Positions 51,089 to 60,675 of a stretch of 64,000 nt of DNA are shown here, one piece after another. The position numbers and the translations under genes are program-made. The notes beneath the pieces are model-generated. The model saw only the letters and a list, made by a program, of their open reading frames with translations. It did no database searches and had not been told where the DNA came from. The DNA is taken from assembly GCF_044904665.1 (NCBI RefSeq), contig NZ_JADIKM010000001.1, forward strand, positions 124,001 to 188,000, read 5' to 3'. The stretch's first letter is position 1. The number at the start of each line of letters is the position of its first letter. Source of the stretch: Dyella_A ginsengisoli. Its GTDB lineage: Bacteria > Pseudomonadota > Gammaproteobacteria > Xanthomonadales > Rhodanobacteraceae.

Positions 51089-53536
51089 ATGCATCGAACC
51101 GTGCTCGCCGGCCTCGCCGCCCTGCTCGTGCTGCCCGCCTATGCCGCCACCCCGGCGCCGCCGGGTCAGGCGCCGCTGGACATGGAAACCATCATGGCCA
51201 GCCCGGACTGGATCGGGCACCCGGTCGAGTCGCCGTACTGGAGCGTAGACGGCCGCTCGATCTACTACCAGGTGCAGCGCGACGGCAGCCCGGTGCGCGA
51301 TCTGTATCGCGTCGATCCCGCCACCGGAAAGGGCGACAAGCTCGATCCGGTCGCCGTGGCGCAGGCCGACGGCCCGGCGGTATTCGACCGCCGCCACGCG
51401 CATGCGGCCTTCATCCGCCACGGTGACGTGTTCGTGGTGAATCTCGCCGACGGCCGGCGCACCCAGGTCACTCGCACGGTGGACGACGAATCCGCGCCGC
51501 AGTTTTCTGCGGACGGTCGCGCTCTGCAGTATCGCCAGGGCAACAACTGGTACACCTACGACCTCGCCAGCGGCGTGAGCGCGCCCGCCGCCGTGCTCAA
51601 GTTCGCCGACGATCCGCAGGCGGAGAAGCCCGACACCCTGCGCGACCACCAGCGCGCCCTGTTCAGCACGCTGCGGCAGCTCAAGGCGGACAAGGACGCC
51701 GTGCGCGCGCAGCGGAAGGTGCTGGCGGCGGCCGACCCCGGCCGCGCGCCCGAGCCGTTCTGGCTGGGCGACACCATCAACCCCGTCGACACCGAACTCT
51801 CGCCCGACGGCCGCTGGATGCTGCTGGTGACCGAGCCAAAGGACGCCAAGCCCGGCGAGGCGCCGCAGGTGATCCACTACGTCACCGACTCGGGCTACAC
51901 CGAGGCCAAGGACGCGCGCACGTACGTGGGCCGCAAGGACCCCACGCCGCAGTCGCTGCTGCTGCTGGACCTGTCCACGCACACCAGCTACCCGCTCGAC
52001 ACGGCGGTGCTCCCCGGCATCAAGGACGACCCGCTCAAGACGCTGCGCGCCCAGGCGATCGCCGCGCGCGAAAAGGCCGGTGACCCGGACGGCGCCAAGG
52101 CGCTCAAGGCGTCCGACGTGCGCCCCGTGCACATCATCTCCGGCGAGAACGACGGCTCGGGCGGCGGCATCGCGTGGAGCGACGACGGCTCCCGCCTCGC
52201 CATCCAGCTGCGCGCCATCGACAACAAGGATCGCTGGATCGCCAGCGTCGATTTCGCCAGGCACGCGCTGGTGAACCAGCAGCGCCTGCACGACGACGCC
52301 TGGATCAACTGGAACTTCAACGATTTCGGCTGGCTCAGGGACAACCGCACGCTGTGGTACCTGAGCGAAGAGACGGGTTACTCGCAGCTCTACACCAAGC
52401 CGCTGGACGGCAAGGCGAAGCAGCTCACCGCGGGCAAATTCGAGATCAGCCATCCGCAGCTCAGCGACGACGGCCGCTGGTTCTACCTGCGCTCCAACCG
52501 CGTGGCGCCCTACAGCTACGACGTCTACCGCGTGCCATCGACCGGCGGCGAGCTCACCCGGATCACGCAGTACCAGGGCATGGACCAGTTCGTCCTGTCA
52601 CCGGACGGCACGCAGCTGGCCGTGCTGCATTCGGCGCCCTACGTGTTCGACCAGCTCTCGGTGTTGCCGGCCGCCGGCGGCACGCCGCGCGAGCTGACCG
52701 ACACCATGAAACCGGCCTACATGGCGCACGACTGGATCGCACCGAAGATCGTCGAGGTACCCTCCTCGCACGGCGCCGGCGCGATCTATGCCAAGTACTA
52801 CGGCCCGGCGAACGAGACCGACGCGCCCGCCTCGCGCCCGGCGGTGATCTTCGTGCACGGCGCGGGCTACACCCAGGACGTGACGCTGGGTTCCACCTAC
52901 TACTTCCGCGAGCAGATGTTCCACAACCGGCTCGTGCAGAAGGGCTACGTGGTGCTCGACATGGACTACCGCGCCTCGGAAGGCTACGGCCGCGCCTGGC
53001 GCACCGCGATCTACCGCCAGATGGGCCATCCGGAGCTGGAAGACCTGCTCGACGGCAAGGCCTGGCTGGTGCAGCACCACGGCGTCGATCCGAAGCGCGT
53101 GGGCATCTACGGCGGCAGCTACGGCGGCTTCATGACCGAGATGGCGCTGCTGCGCGCGCCGGGCGAGTTCGCCGCGGGCGCGGCGCTGCGTCCGCCGTCG
53201 GACTGGGTCACCTACAACGCCGAGTACACCTCGAACATCCTCAACGATCCGCAGCTCGATCCCGAGGCGTACAAGACGAGCTCGCCGATCGAGTACGCGG
53301 CCAACCTCGCCGACCCGCTGCTGATCGAGCACGGCCTGATCGACGACAACGTGATGACGGCCGACTCGATCCGCCTGTACCAGCGCCTGATCGAGCTGCA
53401 CAAGAAGAACTTCTGGATCTCGCTCTACCCGCTCGAGCGCCACGGCTTCGTGCATCCGGACTCGTGGTACGACGAGTACCGCCGCATCGACGAGTTGTTC
53501 GATACGTACGTGAAGGGCCGCGCGGCGACGCTCTGA
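51089..53536 (+). CDS. Exported S9-family prolyl oligopeptidase
   Basis: An 815-residue serine peptidase with a signal peptide (LAGLAALLVLPAYAATP). The first 560 residues form a beta-propeller (DGRSIYYQVQRDG, SPDGRWMLLVTEPKD); the rest is the hydrolase. The nucleophile is S677 in GGSYGGFMT, the Asp is in EHGLIDDNV, and the His in LERHGFVHP. It probably cuts peptides after Pro in the periplasm. GGAG precedes the ATG. A perfect hairpin follows the stop. Confidence 0.93.
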   Translation: MHRTVLAGLAALLVLPAYAATPAPPGQAPLDMETIMASPDWIGHPVESPYWSVDGRSIYYQVQRDGSPVRDLYRVDPATGKGDKLDPVAVAQADGPAVFDRRHAHAAFIRHGDVFVVNLADGRRTQVTRTVDDESAPQFSADGRALQYRQGNNWYTYDLASGVSAPAAVLKFADDPQAEKPDTLRDHQRALFSTLRQLKADKDAVRAQRKVLAAADPGRAPEPFWLGDTINPVDTELSPDGRWMLLVTEPKDAKPGEAPQVIHYVTDSGYTEAKDARTYVGRKDPTPQSLLLLDLSTHTSYPLDTAVLPGIKDDPLKTLRAQAIAAREKAGDPDGAKALKASDVRPVHIISGENDGSGGGIAWSDDGSRLAIQLRAIDNKDRWIASVDFARHALVNQQRLHDDAWINWNFNDFGWLRDNRTLWYLSEETGYSQLYTKPLDGKAKQLTAGKFEISHPQLSDDGRWFYLRSNRVAPYSYDVYRVPSTGGELTRITQYQGMDQFVLSPDGTQLAVLHSAPYVFDQLSVLPAAGGTPRELTDTMKPAYMAHDWIAPKIVEVPSSHGAGAIYAKYYGPANETDAPASRPAVIFVHGAGYTQDVTLGSTYYFREQMFHNRLVQKGYVVLDMDYRASEGYGRAWRTAIYRQMGHPELEDLLDGKAWLVQHHGVDPKRVGIYGGSYGGFMTEMALLRAPGEFAAGAALRPPSDWVTYNAEYTSNILNDPQLDPEAYKTSSPIEYAANLADPLLIEHGLIDDNVMTADSIRLYQRLIELHKKNFWISLYPLERHGFVHPDSWYDEYRRIDELFDTYVKGRAATL

Positions 53537-53546
53537 CGACGCGATG

Positions 53547-53582
53547 CTTCGGGTCGCGCCCCCTCGCTGGCGCGACCCGAAG
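53547..53582 (+). terminator. Perfect 14-bp hairpin after the S9 peptidase gene
   Basis: CTTCGGGTCGCGCC (53547-53560) and GGCGCGACCCGAAG (53569-53582) with an eight-base loop, 10 bp after the stop. There is no T-run, so it may protect the 3' end of the message rather than terminate transcription by itself. Confidence 0.5.
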
Positions 53583-53647
53583 GGCGCACCTGCCGCACGC
53601 GGCCGGCGCGCATACACTGGCATCTACCCCGCCAAGGAACGGATGCC

Positions 53648-54403
53648 ATGCCACTCGGGAAACTGTCGCTGCGCCTGGGCATCGCCCTGGCCGCCATGCC
53701 GGCGTCGCTGCTGCTGGCGGGTCTGCTGCACAGTGACTACCTGCTCGGCCTGTTCGTGCCGGCGCTGGTCCTTGCCATCCTGTACTGGATCGACCTTCAT
53801 GCAGCCTTGGGCGAGGCCGACAGCGACGCGCCCGGCGTCCGTGCCGCGTGCCGGACGCTCGCCGTGCCGGGGCTAGTGATCGGCCTTTGGCTGAGCGCAC
53901 TTCCGATCTTCGCTGCGGTGGACGCCTGTCGTGCGGCACGGACCGGCTCGCTGGCGCAGGCCGGCTTCTCGCCCGGCGCGTTGGTGTTCCTCGCACTCGC
54001 GCTGGTCTGCGGCGTGCTGCTGATCCGCGGTGCCTGGCGTCGCGCCACCGGGCGTAGCGTTGGCCTGAGCTGGTTCCACGTGACCTTCGACGACACCCAT
54101 GTACACCTCGACGTGCACCCGCCGGGGCGACCCGCCTGGCAGGACACGTTCCCGTGGAGCGCGATCGTGCGCGTGTGCTTCAAGGACGAAGGTCCGTACG
54201 CCTCCGATGGGCTGTACATCTTCACCACGCTGCGGCCGGAGTCGTTCGTGATTCCCACCGAGGCAGATGGTGGCGACGCGCTGTTCGTCGCACTATTCGA
54301 GCGCGGCTACTTTCCGGACGAGGTGTTCCGCCAGGCGATTTCCTCCACCGACGGCGGCTTCTACTGCTGGCCGACGCTGGAGCGGGAAGCCGGCGCGCGC
54401 TAG
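53648..54403 (+). CDS. Uncharacterised membrane protein with soluble C-terminal domain
   Basis: A 251-residue protein with four hydrophobic helices in the first 135 residues (LGIALAAMPASLLLAGLL, LLGLFVPALVLAILYWI, LAVPGLVIGLWLSALPIFAA, ALVFLALALVCGVLLI). A C-terminal soluble part of about 110 residues follows (TFPWSAIVRVCFKDEGPYAS, YIFTTLRPESFVIPTEADGG), which resembles PH-like bacterial domains. No family recognised. It converges on the TauE gene. Confidence 0.7.
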   Translation: MPLGKLSLRLGIALAAMPASLLLAGLLHSDYLLGLFVPALVLAILYWIDLHAALGEADSDAPGVRAACRTLAVPGLVIGLWLSALPIFAAVDACRAARTGSLAQAGFSPGALVFLALALVCGVLLIRGAWRRATGRSVGLSWFHVTFDDTHVHLDVHPPGRPAWQDTFPWSAIVRVCFKDEGPYASDGLYIFTTLRPESFVIPTEADGGDALFVALFERGYFPDEVFRQAISSTDGGFYCWPTLEREAGAR

Positions 54404-54429
54404 CCGCTGCGCCGGTCATGCGCACGGCC

Positions 54430-55209
54430 TCAGCCGCGCAGCGAGTGGAACAGCATGTAGATCGCCACCGCGATGATCATCCCGGCGAAGATCGCGTTGA
54501 GCGCGCCGCGCTTCTTGGCCAGCTTCTTGGCACCGTGCGCGCCCAGCCAGCCGCCGGCCACGCCGCCGCCGATGAAGGCGGCGGCCACCGGCCAGTCGAT
54601 CAGGCCGGAGAAGGCATAGTTGGTGGCGGCGGTGAGGCCGAATGCGCCCACCGCGAACAGCGAGGTGCCGATGGCGTGGATGATCTCCATGCCGCTGGCC
54701 AGCATCAGCCCCGGCACGACCAGGAAACCGCCGCCGATGCCGAAGAAGCCCGACAGCGCGCCGGCGCCCAGACCCACGCCGGCCAGGCGCGGGTCGGCGT
54801 GCGGCAGCGGGTAGCGGTCCGGGCCGCCGCCGCGGCGGCCGCGCAGCATCAGCACCGCCACCACGATCATCAGGATCGCGAACAGCACCAGCAGCCGCTG
54901 GCCGTTCACCGCCTTGCCGATGGTCGAGCCGATGAAGGCGCCCACCACGCCGGTGGCGGCGAAGATGAAGGCGGCCTTCCAGCGCACGTGGCCGGCGCGC
55001 GCGTGCGGAATCAGGTTGGCGAACGCGTTGAGCGACACCGCCAGCGCGCTGGTGCCGATCGCCAGGTGCGGATCACGCACGCCGACCACGTAGAGCAGCA
55101 GCGGCACGGCGAGGATCGAGCCGCCGCCGCCGATCAGCGCCAGCGAGAAGCCGACGGCCGAGCCGCAGGCGATCGCCAGCAGGGCCTGCATCAAATCGAG
55201 ATGGAGCAT
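54430..55209 (-). CDS. tauE: TauE/SafE-family sulfite/anion exporter
   Basis: A 259-residue membrane protein with the two TauE/SafE repeats: ALIGGGGSILAVPLLLYVVG and FFGIGGGFLVVPGLMLASG. Members export sulfite, sulfoacetate or move other small anions. As the last gene of the BigR-like operon it probably exports sulfite from persulfide oxidation by the metallo-beta-lactamase two genes upstream. This role is inferred from context and from the known bigR operon. Confidence 0.88.
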   Translation of the reverse strand: MLHLDLMQALLAIACGSAVGFSLALIGGGGSILAVPLLLYVVGVRDPHLAIGTSALAVSLNAFANLIPHARAGHVRWKAAFIFAATGVVGAFIGSTIGKAVNGQRLLVLFAILMIVVAVLMLRGRRGGGPDRYPLPHADPRLAGVGLGAGALSGFFGIGGGFLVVPGLMLASGMEIIHAIGTSLFAVGAFGLTAATNYAFSGLIDWPVAAAFIGGGVAGGWLGAHGAKKLAKKRGALNAIFAGMIIAVAIYMLFHSLRG

Positions 55210-55225
55210 GAAATGGGCCTTGGAG

Positions 55226-55573
55226 TCAGTTGGGGCAGAACTGGTCGAACAGCGTCTGCATCAGCGCCTGCACGCGCGCGTCGCTGATGCGGTAGTAGAT
55301 CGATTGCGCTTCGCGGCGGCCGCTCACCACGCCATCGCGGCGCAGCAGCGAGAGATGCTGGGAGACCACGCTCTGGGCCAGCCCCAGCGCCTGTGCCAGC
55401 TCGCCCACCGAACGCTCGCCCGGGATCAGCTGGCACAGCAGCAGCAGCCGGTTGCGACTGGCCATCGCCTTGAGCGTGGCAATCGCCTCGTCGGCGTACG
55501 CCTGCATGCGTTCCATCGGCATCGCCGCGCTGAAACCCGGCACCCGTTCCGCCGCCTTGCCGAACGCCATCAT
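55226..55573 (-). CDS. bigR: BigR/SqrR-like ArsR repressor (persulfide sensor candidate)
   Basis: A 115-residue winged-helix protein. The recognition region is LGLAQSVVSQHLSLLRRDGVVSGRREAQSIYYRI. Two cysteines, C47 (LLLLCQLIPG) and C113 (LFDQFCPN), are 66 residues apart, the same spacing as the C41/C107 pair of SqrR that forms a tetrasulfide bridge. Metal-binding motifs of classical ArsR are absent. Its ATG overlaps the stop of the DUF442 gene (ATGA). By analogy it represses its own operon until persulfide or H2S appears. The role is inference from family and context. Confidence 0.87.
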   Translation of the reverse strand: MMAFGKAAERVPGFSAAMPMERMQAYADEAIATLKAMASRNRLLLLCQLIPGERSVGELAQALGLAQSVVSQHLSLLRRDGVVSGRREAQSIYYRISDARVQALMQTLFDQFCPN

Positions 55574-56025
55574 GGGTTCCTCGCCTGTCGCGCCGGGCCG
55601 GCGGCACGCGCCTGCTCCAGCCGCGGGCGCAGCGCGCCCAGGTCGTAGCCGGCCTCGGCGGCGGTCTGCACGACGTCCGCCACCGGCCGCACGCGCGCGG
55701 CGTCCAGCGCCCACAGCGTGGTCGATCGCGTGCCGGTGCGGCAGAACGCCAGGGTCGGCGCCGGCAGTTCGGCCAGTGCGGCACCGAACGCGGTCACCTG
55801 CGCATCCTGCAACTGGCCGGAGACCACCGGGATCTCGCGGTACACCAGCCCGGCACGCGCCGCGGCCGCGGCCAGCACGGCGCTGGCGGGCTGGTCGGCG
55901 GACTCGCCGTCGGGACGATTGTTGATCACGCTGCGGAAGCCCTCGGCAGCCAGCGTGGCGAGGTCCGCCTCGCTGATCTGCGGAGCCACGCTGAGCGTGT
56001 CGGTAAGGCGTTTGATGGTGGTCAT
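55570..56025 (-). CDS. DUF442/TIGR01244 rhodanese- or phosphatase-like protein
   Basis: A 151-residue protein: SVAPQISEADLATLAAEGFRSVINNRPDGES at the start and the active loop LAFCRTGTRSTTLWAL with C95. The loop is close to rhodanese CRxGxR and to dual-specificity phosphatase loops. In other bigR operons this domain is fused to the metallo-beta-lactamase domain as Blh; here the two are separate, adjacent genes. It probably handles sulfane sulfur from thiosulfate or glutathione persulfide. Confidence 0.88.
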   Translation of the reverse strand: MTTIKRLTDTLSVAPQISEADLATLAAEGFRSVINNRPDGESADQPASAVLAAAAARAGLVYREIPVVSGQLQDAQVTAFGAALAELPAPTLAFCRTGTRSTTLWALDAARVRPVADVVQTAAEAGYDLGALRPRLEQARAAGPARQARNP

Positions 56026-56071
56026 GGTCAGTCCCTCGGCGGGAAGCAAGTGCGGTGCGGCGCGGGTGGAA

Positions 56072-56938
56072 TCAGAGCGCGTCGAGCGGGATCTTCAGGT
56101 AGCTCACGCCGTTGTCGTCCGGCGGTGGCTTGTGACCGGCGCGCATGTTGATCTGCACCGAGGGCAGGATCAGTTTGGGCATCGCCAGCGTGGCGTCGCG
56201 CGCGGTGCGCATCTGCACGAAGTCCGCCTCTGCGATGCCGTCGCGCACGTGCAGGTTGCCGCGCTTCTCCTCGCCCACGGTGGTTTCGTAGACGTATTCG
56301 TCGCGACCCGGTGCCTTGTAGTCGTGGCACAGGAAGATGCGCGTCGCCTCCGGCAGCGCGTAGATCTTCTGGATCGAGCGGTACAGCGTGGCCGCGTCGC
56401 CGCCGGGGAAGTCGCAGCGCGCGGTGCCGTAGTCGGGCATGAACAGCGTGTCGCCGACGAACGCCGCGTCACCGATCACGTGCGTCATGCACGCCGGCGT
56501 GTGGCCGGGCGTGTGGATCGCCACCGCCTCGATCTCGCCCACGCGGTAGGTCTCGCCATCGGTGAACAGGTGGTCGAACTGGCTGCCGTCGCGGGCGAAT
56601 TCCGTGCTCGCGTTGAACAGCTTGCCGAACGTGGTCTGCACGGTGCGGATGTGCTCGCCGATGCCCAGCCTGCCACCCAGCTGCTGCTGGATGTACGGCG
56701 CGGCGGAGAGGTGGTCGGCGTGCACGTGGGTGTCGATCACCCAGTCCACGGTGAGGCCGTGCCCGCGCACCCAGGCGACGATGGCGTCGGCCGAGTCGTG
56801 ACGGGTGCGGCCGGAGGCGGCATCGTAGTCGAGCACGCTGTCGATCACCGCGGCACGTCTGGTGGCGGGGTCGGACACGACGTAGCTGAAGGTATTGGAC
56901 GGTTCGTCGAAGAACGCTTTGACGTCGGGGCGTTGCAT
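56072..56938 (-). CDS. Metallo-beta-lactamase-fold persulfide dioxygenase-like protein (Blh/ETHE1)
   Basis: A 288-residue protein: metal site DTHVHADHLSAA (H71/H73/D75/H76), HTPGHTPACMTH, VGDTLFMPDYGTAR, and the final CHDYKAPGRDE stretch. ETHE1 enzymes convert glutathione persulfide to sulfite with a single iron; Blh of X. fastidiosa and Agrobacterium does this for H2S detoxification. AGGAG precedes the ATG. It is central to the operon: it would make the sulfite that TauE exports. Confidence 0.92.
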   Translation of the reverse strand: MQRPDVKAFFDEPSNTFSYVVSDPATRRAAVIDSVLDYDAASGRTRHDSADAIVAWVRGHGLTVDWVIDTHVHADHLSAAPYIQQQLGGRLGIGEHIRTVQTTFGKLFNASTEFARDGSQFDHLFTDGETYRVGEIEAVAIHTPGHTPACMTHVIGDAAFVGDTLFMPDYGTARCDFPGGDAATLYRSIQKIYALPEATRIFLCHDYKAPGRDEYVYETTVGEEKRGNLHVRDGIAEADFVQMRTARDATLAMPKLILPSVQINMRAGHKPPPDDNGVSYLKIPLDAL

Positions 56939-56967
56939 GGTGATCTCCTGTCGCGTGGGGAGGGCGC

Positions 56968-57384
56968 TCAAGCGCGCGCCGCAGGAATCTTTGCCGCCAG
57001 CCACCAGCCGGCGAGCATCGTGGCAACCAGCACCAGCAGCGACGGGGCGGCACCGCTGAGCGACGCCAGCGCGGGGCCGGGGCAGTAGCCGGCGATGCCC
57101 CAGCCGATGCCGAACAGCGCCGAGCCGCCGACCAGTCGCGCATCGAAGCGCCGCGCGGTGGGCAACTGGAAGTCCGATTCGAACAGCGGCCGGTCGCGGC
57201 GGAAGACCAGCCGGTAGCCGATCGCCGTGGTGAGCACGGCGCCGCCCATCACGAACACCAGGCGTGGGTTCCAGGCGCCAAACAGGTCGAGGAAGCCCAG
57301 CACCACGGCGGGCTGGTTCATGCCGCCCAAACTCAGGCCGAGGCCGAACACGAGGCCGGCGAGCAGTGCGATGGTGATTTTCAT
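56968..57384 (-). CDS. YeeE/YedE-type thiosulfate transporter half (C-terminal-like)
   Basis: A 138-residue membrane protein with about four helices and the YeeE/YedE motif GIAGYCPGPALASL. GLSLGGMNQPAVVLGFLDL is also conserved. It belongs to the DUF6691 group, which pairs with a second half gene. Its ATG is two bases after the stop of that partner. Together they resemble full-length YeeE (TsuA), a thiosulfate importer. Confidence 0.9.
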   Translation of the reverse strand: MKITIALLAGLVFGLGLSLGGMNQPAVVLGFLDLFGAWNPRLVFVMGGAVLTTAIGYRLVFRRDRPLFESDFQLPTARRFDARLVGGSALFGIGWGIAGYCPGPALASLSGAAPSLLVLVATMLAGWWLAAKIPAARA

Positions 57385-57386
57385 GG

Positions 57387-57809
<423 letters not shown>

Positions 57810-57818
57810 GGCATTCTT

Positions 57819-57843
57819 TATGAATATTCGAAAGTATGAATAT
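57819..57843 (-). promoter_or_regulatory. Candidate BigR-type operator upstream of the YeeE pair
   Basis: ATATTC (57824-57829), eight bases, GAATAT (57838-57843); the direct repeat TATGAATAT begins at 57819 and 57835. It is a sharply AT-rich patch in GC-rich DNA, 10-34 bp before the first start codon of the operon. Confidence 0.6.
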
Positions 57844-58019
57844 ATAGTCGATGCGCGGACGGGACAAGCCCGGAGGCCGCGGTTCCGGCGCGAGATCACG
57901 CCAGTCGGGCGCCGGCGGGGCGCGGCCCACGCTCCGGCCGGAGACGGGGTGACCAGGGCTCCGCGCAATCGGGCACATGCGCCGCCCGGCAGGGGGCGCG
58001 CCAACGTCCGCCTGCTCGC

Positions 58020-58778
58020 TCAGCGCGGGCCGAAGATCGCCTTCAGCTGCGCGTCCGGCAGCATGCCCGCGGCCATGTGGATGGTGCCGTCGGCGTCGCG
58101 GTACACCGTGGCCGGCGTGCCCTGCACGCCCAGCTTGTCCATCAGTTCGCCGTTGGCCACCAGCGCCGCCTCGATCGCGGGCGCCAGCGTCTTGGCCGGC
58201 ACCACGGTGCTGTGGCCGAAGCTTTGCTCGTGTTGGCGCAGGGCGGCCAGCGGGTCGGCGGCCTGCAGGATCGCCGCGGCCCGGTACGGACTGGTCGGCG
58301 AGATCACCGCCACCAGAATGTGCCGCACCTGCACGTCGCCGCCGGCCAGCAGCGGCTGGGTGGCGGCCCACAGCTTGTGGCAGTACGGACACTCGGTGTC
58401 GGTGAACACGTAGACGATGCGGCGCGGGTTGGTGGCGCCCTCGGCGATGTAGCGCGTCTTGCCCAGCGCGGCCCAAGTGGCGTCGTCGAGCACCGGGGCC
58501 GAGGCTGCTTCCAGGCTGTCGCTGGTGAGGTCGTTGCCGGCGCGGTCGTACAGCGAGCCGATCACCGTGTGCTCGCCGTCCGGCAGCAGGTAGACCGGCA
58601 GCGTGTGGCCGCGGTACTCGCCGACGAATCCGCGGTAGCCGTCCGGCGCCTTCAGCGGGCCCTTGATGGTGATGCCCTTGGCGGCCAGCGCCTGTACCGG
58701 CGGCGGCAGCGGAGCCTCGCTGGCGGGGGTGCAGCCGATCATGGCCAGGGTCAGGAGGCAGGCAAGCCAACGGTTCAA
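58020..58778 (-). CDS. dsbG: DsbG/DsbC-like periplasmic thiol:disulfide protein
   Basis: A 252-residue exported protein, probably a lipoprotein (signal ending AMIGC). A thioredoxin fold with TDTECPYCHKLW (C130-P-Y-C133) and the cis-Pro loop GVQGTPATVY. A short N-terminal domain (KGPLKAPDGYRGFVGEYRGHTLPVYLLPDG) could be the dimerisation part. The start is TTG with GGAG upstream, overlapping the TlpA-fusion stop (TTGA). In this operon it may keep periplasmic cysteines of the sulfur enzymes reduced or bind sulfenic acids. Confidence 0.9.
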   Translation of the reverse strand: MNRWLACLLTLAMIGCTPASEAPLPPPVQALAAKGITIKGPLKAPDGYRGFVGEYRGHTLPVYLLPDGEHTVIGSLYDRAGNDLTSDSLEAASAPVLDDATWAALGKTRYIAEGATNPRRIVYVFTDTECPYCHKLWAATQPLLAGGDVQVRHILVAVISPTSPYRAAAILQAADPLAALRQHEQSFGHSTVVPAKTLAPAIEAALVANGELMDKLGVQGTPATVYRDADGTIHMAAGMLPDAQLKAIFGPR

Positions 58779-59602
58779 GGGGATTCTCCGGTTGCGGTGG
58801 GGGTGGGTGCGATGCGTTGCAGGGACTCGGCCAGGGTGGCCGCCGACAGCTCGCCCAGATGGGTGTCGCGCAGCCGGCCGCGCGCGTCGACGAACAGCGT
58901 CGTCGGATAGCCGCGCACGTTGTAGTGGGCGCCGAACGCGCCGCTGCTGTCGAGCAGCACGTGCCGCGGCGCCAGCTGCTGCTCGGCAAGAAACCGCCGC
59001 ACGGCGTCGGCCGATTCGCCGGCGTCGACAAACACGAAGCGCACGTCGGGCAGGCGCTTCTGCGCCTGCACCAGCATCGGCAGCTCGCGTCGGCATGGCC
59101 CGCACCAGGTGGCCCAGACGTTGATGACCAGCGGCTGGCCGGCCAGCGTGTCGATCGCCACGCTGCGGCCGTGCAGATCCGCCAGCGCCAGCGTGGGCAG
59201 GGGCAGGTGGGTGGCCTGTTCCAGCCGCAGCGCGGTGAGGCTGATCAGCCCCCAGGCAAAGCCGCCCGCGGCCAGCACGAGGACGAGCGGGCGCCGCTGC
59301 GCCGGCCGTCGCGAGGCCGCCACCACGGCACCGGCCAGCACGGCGAGCGCGCCCGCCCACGCCACGAAGCCGCCCACGCGCGGATCGATCAGGCTGGCCG
59401 GCTCGCGGGCGTATTCCGGCCACCAGCGGATGACGTGCGCCAGCCGCGCGGCCAGCACGCCGGCGGCGAGCAGCCACCACAGCGTGCCCTCCACGCGCGG
59501 CATGCCGCGCCGGTGCAGGCGTGCGTCCACCACAAGTGCGACCACGACGCCGGCGATCAAGGCGAGCGGTCCGGTGGCGAGCGCCCAGGGTCCGAAGTTC
59601 AT
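58775..59602 (-). CDS. Lgt-like membrane domain fused to a TlpA-like thioredoxin
   Basis: A 275-residue protein. The first 125 residues hold four helices (ALATGPLALIAGVVVALVVDARL, LWWLLAAGVLAARLAHVI, ...), which resemble the first half of prolipoprotein diacylglyceryl transferase. The C-terminal 145 residues are TlpA-like with WATWCGPC (166-170) and the cis-Pro loop NVRGYPTTLFVD. It probably anchors a periplasmic disulfide reductase. The stop overlaps the start of dsbG, so both act together. Confidence 0.88.
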   Translation of the reverse strand: MNFGPWALATGPLALIAGVVVALVVDARLHRRGMPRVEGTLWWLLAAGVLAARLAHVIRWWPEYAREPASLIDPRVGGFVAWAGALAVLAGAVVAASRRPAQRRPLVLVLAAGGFAWGLISLTALRLEQATHLPLPTLALADLHGRSVAIDTLAGQPLVINVWATWCGPCRRELPMLVQAQKRLPDVRFVFVDAGESADAVRRFLAEQQLAPRHVLLDSSGAFGAHYNVRGYPTTLFVDARGRLRDTHLGELSAATLAESLQRIAPTPTATGESP

Positions 59603-59622
59603 GCCGGCTGACTCATGCGTGC

Positions 59623-60675
59623 TCAGAAGCCGATCTGCGCGTAGACGCCCAGCTCATTGCTGGCGGCGAGCGCGAGACGGTCGTGCGACAGCCGCTCGCG
59701 CTTGTAGACCGCGGCCACCTGCACCTGCCTGGACACCGCGCAGGCGACGCCGAGGTTGGCGTAGCGCTCGCGCCGCGAAGGGTCCAGCGACGCGCTGGTG
59801 GCGGCGCGGTCGTAGCGGGCGAACACCGACCAGCGCGGGTCCAGCGCCAGGCTGGCCCAGGCCGACCAGCCGCTGGCGCGATCACCCTTCGGGCTGCGCA
59901 CCTGGTTCCAGTCCATCGCGCGGAAATACTGCGCGCCGAGGCGCACGCGCTGATCCGCATAGGCGGCCAGGGCACCCCAGCGGCGGGCGGTGTGGTAGGT
60001 GGGCAGGTTGCCGCCGCCCAGCGCGAGCTGGCCGTCGTAGCCGCCGATCGCCAGCACGCTGTGCGCGCTGGGTTGCCATGCCAGGCGCGCCTCCACGTCG
60101 GGGCGGTCGCCGGTGCGCGGATGCTTGAAGCTCGATCCGGAAACCACCGAGCCGGCGTACTGCAGCCGGCCGCCGTCGCCGAGCGCGCCCAGCGCGTGCA
60201 CGCCCCAGTCCGCCGAGGCCGCGTAGTGCAGCCGCGTCAGCAGCTCCTTGTCGACGTAGCGATAGCCCGACCAATGGTTGACGAAGCCGGCCCACGGCAG
60301 TGGCGCCGAGCCCAGGCGCAGCACCAGCGCCTGGCTGAAGTCGCCCTGCAGGTAGGCGTGCTTCACCCACAGGTGGGTGGGCGAGGCGTCGCGCGTCCAG
60401 TTGATGTCGGTGGTGAGGTGGGCCGACCAGGTGCGGCTGAAGCGGTGGTCCATGTCCAGGTAGAAACGCGTGAGGTCGGCGCCGTTGCGGCTTGCCGTGG
60501 TGCGCTTCCCGTTGCGGTACTGGTTGAGGTGGCTCGCGTCGAGAAACACCGTGCCGCCCACCGTGGTCGCGCCCGCCGGCGCGTCCGTGGCCCGTGCACC
60601 GTGGGCGAGGCCCAGCACGAGGAAGCCCGCGCCGGTCCCCGTCGCGATGCGACGGAGCAGGGAGGGGAAGGTCAT
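59623..60675 (-). CDS. Outer-membrane porin-like beta-barrel of the tsd operon
   Basis: A 350-residue protein with signal (LRRIATGTGAGFLVLGLAHGARA) and repeated amphipathic strands from FLDASHLNQYRNG to the terminal LGVYAQIGF, whose last Phe is the sorting signal. TRFYLDMDHRFSRTWSAHL resembles phosphate-selective OprO/P-like and carbohydrate porins. Its ATG overlaps the stop of the TsdA-like gene (ATGA). Co-translation with a thiosulfate dehydrogenase suggests passage of thiosulfate or tetrathionate. Confidence 0.8.
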   Translation of the reverse strand: MTFPSLLRRIATGTGAGFLVLGLAHGARATDAPAGATTVGGTVFLDASHLNQYRNGKRTTASRNGADLTRFYLDMDHRFSRTWSAHLTTDINWTRDASPTHLWVKHAYLQGDFSQALVLRLGSAPLPWAGFVNHWSGYRYVDKELLTRLHYAASADWGVHALGALGDGGRLQYAGSVVSGSSFKHPRTGDRPDVEARLAWQPSAHSVLAIGGYDGQLALGGGNLPTYHTARRWGALAAYADQRVRLGAQYFRAMDWNQVRSPKGDRASGWSAWASLALDPRWSVFARYDRAATSASLDPSRRERYANLGVACAVSRQVQVAAVYKRERLSHDRLALAASNELGVYAQIGF

